In this document: piece by piece, positions 58,522-64,000 of the stretch
Position numbering within the stretch: position 1 is the stretch's first letter
Layout: every line of letters begins with the position of its first letter
Source: Thiodiazotropha sp040791665
Lineage (GTDB): Bacteria > Pseudomonadota > Gammaproteobacteria > Chromatiales > Chromatiaceae
Length of the DNA stretch: 64,000 nucleotides
Assembly: GCA_040791665.1 (NCBI GenBank)
Contig: JBFNNX010000013.1
Span: 303,580-367,579, forward strand
Direction of reading: 5' to 3'
The notes under the pieces: generated by a model
What the model saw: the letters and a program-made list of their open reading frames with translations, nothing else
Told to the model about the DNA's origin: nothing
Database searches by the model: none
Program-made: the position numbers and the translations under genes

Positions 58522-61500
58522 ACGGGTACGATTCTGATGCCATCGGCAATGACATAGCCATCGGTCTCATCGGTGAGGTAAATCTGGTAGTCACCCCCCT
58601 GGGTGAAGTTGAAACTACCCAGCCAGTTCCATTTCGCCCCCGAGGTTTGCTGATCCTTCTGAACAGTGGTCACGCCATCATCGCTCTGTATCGTATATAT
58701 GGCATTCGTCGCATTGTTCGGATGCGCCGTCCACCTTGCGTACACCACATACTGACCTGTTTGAGGAATAGGCAATTGCCAACTGAATCGATTGGGTGTC
58801 GCATTGTCTGGCAATATCTGTATGGCATCGGTAATCTCACCGCTGCCCGCCTGATCGGGCAATCTCACTTCATAACCGACACCCTCGATAAAGCTATAGG
58901 TGCCCAGTAGATTCCAGACACCTCCGTCGAGCTGTTGATTGACCGAAACTGTTGACTCGCCGGCATCGCTGACAACGGTATATTGCGCATCGGTAGCCCG
59001 GTTGGCATTTGATGTCCAACGGGCAAACACGCGATGAGAGCCCGCTTGCGGCACGGAGAAGCTCCAGGTCGCCGTATTGAGCGTGGCATTGACCGGCACA
59101 ACCTTGACGGCATCGGCAATCACGTAGCCATCGGCCTGGTTACTCAAAGAAACCTGATAATTCCCGCCTTGGCTGAAACTAAAGGTGCCCAATAGGTTCC
59201 AGATACTGCCGTCAGTGCGCTGATCCACCGCCACGCTTGTATCGGTCACATCATCCGTCACGACATAGGTTGCGTTCGAGGCGCGATTCGGATAGGCGGT
59301 CCATTTCGCGTAGACCTGGTATTGACCTGTCTCGCTGATATCAAAGGCCCAGTTAGCGGTATTGCCTGCGGCATCCTCAGGGACAACCATGATCGCGTCA
59401 GCAATCACATACGTGCTATCGGCATCATCGCTCAGGGTGACACTGTACTGCCCTCCCTGGGTAAAGTCGTAGGTGCCCAACAACTTCCATTCTCCCCCCT
59501 CAACTTTCTGGTTGACACGCACCGTTGTCGTGCCGCCACCGTGCGTGATGGTATAGGGGGCATTGCTGGCATGATTGGTATGACTGGTCCACCGGGCATA
59601 GACGTGGTGACGCCCCGTAGTATCGATCATAGGGGTCCATGTGAAGGTATTGGCGCCGGTTCCGGAATAGCGCGCATGGTAATTACTCTGATAATAACCG
59701 CCCACATGGGTCGACTCGAACCAAAATCCCACACTCGTCACCGAAGGATCGGTATTGTCCAGGATCTGTGCGGCGGGCGATACGCCATCGGCGGCATGAT
59801 GTCGATAATCAGCCCCCTCATAACCGCCGACCGCGCTGGAATAACCCCAACTACCGATGGTGCTGAAACCGCTATCGCTATTGTCAATCACGAAACCGAC
59901 GCCCGGATAACCGTTATCCAGGATCATCGCATCAGGCGACTGGCCGTTCGGTTCATGGTACTGGTAGTTTGAACCATGGAAGCCGGACACTTCACTTGAG
60001 ACGGGCCAATAGCCACGTGTCGTTACTTCGGCATCGGTGTTATCCAGCTCGATTTCCGTCAACCTGACGAAAATAGAGTGTGGATTATAGACGACACTCG
60101 AGCTGTTGCCGTCGTCGATCACCGCGTAGACCCAATAGAAACCCGGCGGCGTGGTAACGACGCCCCAATCGTAGGCATCGTCTGCTTCATCGCTGTCTTC
60201 AGCGATATTATCGACGATTAAGATGCCATCAGCGCCCGTATTGTCAGTGTCGTAATAGAGCGAGATCGTGGCGTTACTGTCAGGATCCTCATCAGTCCAG
60301 CGCAAGGTGGTAACACCCCGGGTCACCTCGATATCCGATGTCGGCTCGAGAAATGTCAGGGTCGGGGTATCGTTCACCCCATTGTCATCCACGAAGAACT
60401 GGGTCACCGGTGACCATTCACTGAGACCGTCGGCATTGTCTTCCGCCCTGACACGCCAGTAGTACCGGGTGTTGTTGGTCAACGGTGTCGGAATACGCCA
60501 CTCGGTTTCATTGGTTATTGAGTCCTCAACCAAACTGGTGAGTTCGACATCACTGTAAAGTTCGAAACGGTAGCTGATAGGATCGCCATCCGGATCGACA
60601 CTCGGATTCACCGACAAGGTTGGGTTCAACAACGCCACCCAGGCCCCGTCGCCGGGATTGCGCACCGAGGGTGTGGTGGGTGGCGAGTTCGTCGAATTGA
60701 CCGTAAAACTGGCCATCACCCATTCACTATCAGCAAAACCGTCAGAAGCTTTGGCGCGCCAATAGTAGGTGACGTTTTCGCTCAATCCGGTCACCTGCCA
60801 CTGGGTGGCGGCAGGTTGTTCGAAAACAGCCCCTGACGCCTGCCTGTCTGCGCTGTCGTAGGTATCGACACTGTCCAGTTCGAAGAAGTAAGTGAGACTG
60901 TCACCTTCGGGATCAGCCCCATTGTCGACAACCAGGGTAACGCTGGTATCGGTGAGTGTTATGCCATCCTGCGGCGACTGCACGACCGGCGCCGTGGGGG
61001 CTTCATTGGCGGTGTTGACGAAAAAACCCGCAGCCGGCCCAACCGTTTCGAGCCCATGCTCATCCACCGCGGTGGCGCGCCAATAGTAGTAGCTGTTTTC
61101 GACCAGGGGCACATCGACAAGCCAGCCCGTGGAGCCGCCCAATCCCGGTGCAATGCCTTCCACGCTGGCGAAGATCGTTGAGAAATCGACAAATTCGGAG
61201 ACCTCAAAGCGATAGGTCAAGGCATCGCGATCGATATCCATCGCATTGGTGACCGCCAGCAACGGATTGACCCGGTCGACCTCCGCTCCGTCCACAGGGG
61301 CGCTGATGGAAAATGCACTTGGCGGATCGTTGACGGTATTGACGAAGAAGCGGCCATGGCCCCAGAGACTGTAGACCGTCCCATCATAGGACCTCACCCG
61401 CCAGGTGTAGCCCGTATTGTCATTCAGCGAAACCGGTATCTGCCAGTTGGTGTAATCGGTGCCTTCGGCGAGGTTTTCGGCTTGGCTGACCAGCTGCGTC

Positions 61501-63410
61501 ATCTCCGCGTCGGCATAGAGCTCAAAGCTATAGGTCATCGTCACATCGACAGGATGCGTATTGTTGACGATGGTCAATTCGGGCTGCAGCTGATCGACCT
61601 CGGCATCATAGACAGGTGCGTGAATCACCGGCACCTGGGGCCCGGCCGTCGGATCAGTGCCATTGAGGAACTCGTCAAGATCGGAGATACCGTCACCATC
61701 GAAGTCACCCGTGCCGTCCCGGTCCAGGTTACCGAAATGTTCCAGCTCCCAGGCATCGTCCATCCCGTCGCCATCGGTGTCCGTTGAGGAGTTGACACGT
61801 ATCGTGGCCGAGCGGGTTGAGAACAGGGCGCCGTCCGTCGCCGTATAGGTAATGGTGTAGAGCCCGGTCTGTCCCTCCGCGGGTGTCCAGTTGAAAAAGG
61901 CGGTGCCATTGCCGTTGTCGGCAAACACGGCCCCGGTGGGCAGGGGCGCCGCCGACAGTGCGGGGATTTCGCCGTTCGGATCGCTGGATTCGATAATGAA
62001 ACCGATCTGGTTGCCCACATAGGTGGTGCGTGGCGGGATGTATTGAATGATCGGCGCCATCGGTCCGGTCACCAGATCATCCATCTGCACACTGTAGACA
62101 CCGGTTGAGTTGACATCAAAGAGGTTGATGTAGTGATCCCAGCTTATGGGGTTGGTATTTCGGTTACGTGTCCTGGGGGTCCAGGCGTTGTCCAATGGTA
62201 TCAGCTTGCCATCGGAACGGACCACACGGGTAATCACCTTCTGCCCGTTATGGGGATCGGGAAGCTTGATATAGGCGAAACCGTTGGTCGCCGGAAAGGT
62301 CAAGTCATAGGTCATCAGTGAGCCGCTTTGGTTATGCAGCGAAAAACTGGCCTGTGATGAGCGATCAGTGACGACCGTATCGATGCTGTCCGATTCATAG
62401 ACACGCAGGACATCGCCGTCTTCGGCAAGAAAGTCGCGGACACTGTCTCTGCCGGGCAGATCGACGCGCACATCCCTGACCAGCAGATGGGCGTGGGTGG
62501 CATCCAGGATTGATGTCAGCGCCCCGCCCAGTTCATCGGCATGGGTGAAGGTGGCCGTAAACTCGACAAACTCCCCCGACAAAGTGCTGATCATGTCCCA
62601 GCGCCCCACCTTGGAGCTATTACCCGCAATGGTGCCGAAATCGATAAGCAGTGTGGGGGCGCTCGGTTGATCGTCCACCGAGCTGCCGGTGATCTCGAAC
62701 CCGATCAACAAACCCTGTTCGTTTTCGATAATCTTGGGTTGTGCTGAATCGATTTTAAGGTTTCTCGCCTCGGCGATACCGTTGTTTTGTACCCTGACGC
62801 CCAGGGTATAGGGCTCGATCGGTTCGATGGCCGGTGTCAGGGGATCGTCGGCATTGACCTCGCGGGTCAGAAAATAGTCGAGGGTTAGATTCGGGAGCGG
62901 TTTTACCGTAATGAAATCGGGCGTTACCGTGACGCTTTCCGGTTCGCCGCCCAAAGTGTAGTCCAAAGTGGCGCCGACGAAATAGAGTTTGCCTGTCGGA
63001 TTGTTTTCCGCGGCGCCGGGTGCGGGGATGATCAGCCAGTGGATCTCGGCCGTTGTCGAGGGCGCCACCGAACCGTAACCGCTGACATCCGCGATATTGT
63101 CCATGGTATCGATGCGGATGAAAAATTGTGCCAGGGTGTTGTCGGGATCGGAGCTGGCCAGTACGCTGTTACCGTCTTCGTCTGCAAAATTGACGGTGAC
63201 ACTGACATTGTTGATGGGGAGCGTATCCAGGCCATTGTTGATGCGCATCATGGCATCGAAGGCCTGTCTTTCCAGGGTCAGCTCCTGTTTGATCTCTATC
63301 TTAACCTGCGCACAGACCGTTTCGGCACGGCTATTGCCGGCGAGCAGTGTCAGTAAGATTAGAAATGCGAGTGCGCCCCAGTCAATCCCTTTAAAGAATA
63401 CCCTATTCAA
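58509..63410 (-). CDS. Very large secreted multidomain protein with FNIII-like and golvesin-type repeats
   Basis: 1633 residues from a TTG at 63410, with GAGG 8 nt before it, which places a canonical signal peptide ('ALAFLILLTLLAGNSRA') at the start. A TTG at 63467 is the alternative. Domain order (residues counted from the alternative start): a beta-rich N-terminal third (about 50-480); an Ig-like cadherin domain (about 480-560); a calcium-type Asp repeat ('DTDGDGMDDAWELEHFG', about 562-605); four FNIII-like domains (about 605-1020); three 'DNxD...GYW' segments (about 1140-1270); and four golvesin-like domains of about 92 residues at the C-terminus. No sorting signal is seen. Probably an adhesin or carbohydrate-binding surface protein. 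Confidence 0.85.
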   Translation of the reverse strand: MNRVFFKGIDWGALAFLILLTLLAGNSRAETVCAQVKIEIKQELTLERQAFDAMMRINNGLDTLPINNVSVTVNFADEDGNSVLASSDPDNTLAQFFIRIDTMDNIADVSGYGSVAPSTTAEIHWLIIPAPGAAENNPTGKLYFVGATLDYTLGGEPESVTVTPDFITVKPLPNLTLDYFLTREVNADDPLTPAIEPIEPYTLGVRVQNNGIAEARNLKIDSAQPKIIENEQGLLIGFEITGSSVDDQPSAPTLLIDFGTIAGNSSKVGRWDMISTLSGEFVEFTATFTHADELGGALTSILDATHAHLLVRDVRVDLPGRDSVRDFLAEDGDVLRVYESDSIDTVVTDRSSQASFSLHNQSGSLMTYDLTFPATNGFAYIKLPDPHNGQKVITRVVRSDGKLIPLDNAWTPRTRNRNTNPISWDHYINLFDVNSTGVYSVQMDDLVTGPMAPIIQYIPPRTTYVGNQIGFIIESSDPNGEIPALSAAPLPTGAVFADNGNGTAFFNWTPAEGQTGLYTITYTATDGALFSTRSATIRVNSSTDTDGDGMDDAWELEHFGNLDRDGTGDFDGDGISDLDEFLNGTDPTAGPQVPVIHAPVYDAEVDQLQPELTIVNNTHPVDVTMTYSFELYADAEMTQLVSQAENLAEGTDYTNWQIPVSLNDNTGYTWRVRSYDGTVYSLWGHGRFFVNTVNDPPSAFSISAPVDGAEVDRVNPLLAVTNAMDIDRDALTYRFEVSEFVDFSTIFASVEGIAPGLGGSTGWLVDVPLVENSYYYWRATAVDEHGLETVGPAAGFFVNTANEAPTAPVVQSPQDGITLTDTSVTLVVDNGADPEGDSLTYFFELDSVDTYDSADRQASGAVFEQPAATQWQVTGLSENVTYYWRAKASDGFADSEWVMASFTVNSTNSPPTTPSVRNPGDGAWVALLNPTLSVNPSVDPDGDPISYRFELYSDVELTSLVEDSITNETEWRIPTPLTNNTRYYWRVRAEDNADGLSEWSPVTQFFVDDNGVNDTPTLTFLEPTSDIEVTRGVTTLRWTDEDPDSNATISLYYDTDNTGADGILIVDNIAEDSDEADDAYDWGVVTTPPGFYWVYAVIDDGNSSSVVYNPHSIFVRLTEIELDNTDAEVTTRGYWPVSSEVSGFHGSNYQYHEPNGQSPDAMILDNGYPGVGFVIDNSDSGFSTIGSWGYSSAVGGYEGADYRHHAADGVSPAAQILDNTDPSVTSVGFWFESTHVGGYYQSNYHARYSGTGANTFTWTPMIDTTGRHHVYARWTSHTNHASNAPYTITHGGGTTTVRVNQKVEGGEWKLLGTYDFTQGGQYSVTLSDDADSTYVIADAIMVVPEDAAGNTANWAFDISETGQYQVYAKWTAYPNRASNATYVVTDDVTDTSVAVDQRTDGSIWNLLGTFSFSQGGNYQVSLSNQADGYVIADAVKVVPVNATLNTATWSFSVPQAGSHRVFARWTSNANRATDAQYTVVSDAGESTVSVNQQLDGGVWNLLGTYSFIEGVGYEVRLPDQAGSGEITDAIQILPDNATPNRFSWQLPIPQTGQYVVYARWTAHPNNATNAIYTIQSDDGVTTVQKDQQTSGAKWNWLGSFNFTQGGDYQIYLTDETDGYVIADGIRIVPVTPE

Positions 63411-63623
63411 ACCTGCATCCTCGGTGTCCTGCTGTGGTGTTGCAGAAAACTGCTGCAACCTGTCCAAAATGACCTTACTGAAAAGAATCCCTTATTCTAA
63501 CTGCCCATTCAATACATAATAAATTGGGGAGATAAATGCGAAGTAGATTCCTTTATCAATAACGCTATCCTTGAAACAAATATCCGATAACAATATTACT
63601 CATCTTATGACTGAATACTGCTC

Positions 63624-63664
63624 AATATACCGATATAAAAAAGGGGTTTATTGATCCAGATCAA
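63624..63664 (-). promoter_or_regulatory. FNR/ANR-dependent class II promoter
   Basis: The perfect FNR palindrome TTGATCCAGATCAA is at 63651-63664. Downstream on the minus strand a TATATT -10 is at 63629-63624, with its centre 31 bp from the box centre. That matches the -41.5 class II spacing. The start site would fall near 63616, leaving a leader of about 150-206 nt before the large exoprotein gene. No good -10 stands in the rightward direction. Confidence 0.65.
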
Positions 63665-63944
63665 ACCTTTCTACGTTAATGGAAGTCTGTCCTTCAGGCA
63701 TCATATTATTTACAATACTGTAACTTTAGAAAGGCATTAAAACACCATTTCCATAATTATTTTTAAAGAATAAAATACTGACGTAGTCATTTATTTTAAT
63801 GATCTATTCAGATAAATAGTGTTCTTATATTTATAAAGGCAACACTGGTTGTCCTATTATTTACAGTAGTGTCTTATCGGCGTATACACTCATCATATGG
63901 ATCATCCCTTGTAGTGGCATAGTTATTTTGGCCACCTGATTATG

Positions 63945-63961
63945 GGTGATATTATCACCCC
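63945..63961. promoter_or_regulatory. 17-bp palindrome before the last gene start
   Basis: GGGTGATA and TATCACCC flank a single T. It lies 22 nt upstream of the ATG at 63983, in promoter range. Possible operator. A/T-rich sequence surrounds it. Confidence 0.4.
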
Positions 63962-63982
63962 AGACGATAAACAGGTGATCAA

Positions 63983-64000
63983 ATGACAAAGACACGCAGG
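63983..64000 (+). CDS. Start of a gene cut by the window end
   Basis: An ATG at 63983 with AGGTGA 4 nt before it opens a frame that runs to the last base (M-T-K-T-R-R). A stop in the same frame lies 15 nt upstream, so this is the only start. Only six codons are visible. The product cannot be guessed. Confidence 0.4.

Noticed and set aside
1..64000. CRISPR array, tRNA, rRNA, prophage or intact insertion sequence
   Set aside because: I looked for regular direct repeats with spacers, cloverleaf-like sequence and transposase or integrase motifs and found none.

Overview
The window is a chromosomal segment of a gammaproteobacterium. The block gyrA, serC, serA, pheA, hisC, tyrA, aroA, cmk, rpsA, ihfB, the run mtaD-ubiG-gph-yciK, and csiV beside mfd are gammaproteobacterial arrangements. 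Polyphosphate kinase, an orphan haem-copper oxidase subunit with its assembly factors, and archaeal-type phosphoglycerate enzymes would fit a free-living or symbiotic sulfur oxidiser of the Chromatiales/Sedimenticola/Thiodiazotropha sort. That placement is inference. I saw no rRNA, tRNA, CRISPR array, prophage or intact insertion sequence.

Layout: (1) 1-5298, a rightward TonB-dependent uptake operon: receptor C-terminus, a DUF4198-like protein, a membrane polyferredoxin, a CcdA/DsbD-like thiol membrane protein, ExbB, ExbD, TonB. (2) 5379-11364, a leftward redox cluster: oxidase subunit I-like protein, TlpA thioredoxin, DUF4266 lipoprotein, DUF3570 protein, ApbE flavin transferase, then a gamma-glutamylcyclotransferase-like protein and an oxidoreductase. 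Diverging from it are ctaA (haem A synthase), a SCO copper chaperone and a zinc-ribbon protein. (3) 13698-21661: mfd, csiV and a leftward MCE lipid-transport operon. (4) 21864-32578: a REC-PP2C-HATPase regulator, 2-phosphoglycerate kinase, an archaeal-type phosphoglycerate mutase homologue, ppk1, a CNNM/CBS protein and phoBR. (5) 32613-45108: the leftward ihfB/rpsA/aromatic/serine/gyrA block. (6) 45215-50144: mtnA diverging from mtaD-ubiG-gph-yciK. (7) 50145-58508: accessory genes with repeats, a CPA2 antiporter, small unknown proteins, DUF2461 and two overlapping dynamin/Era-like GTPases. (8) 58509-64000: a very large secreted repeat protein behind a probable FNR-type promoter, and the start of one more gene.

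Most notable: a match to the ApbE flavinylation motif inside the DUF3570 protein encoded next to apbE. Also notable are a 2-phosphoglycerate kinase paired with a mutase homologue whose predicted nucleophile is Thr, not Ser; a partner-switch regulator divergent from a permease with a STAS domain; a 286-bp nested palindromic element that supplies a gene's stop codon; a dispersed 33-bp repeat; and a class II FNR promoter in front of the golvesin-repeat exoprotein.
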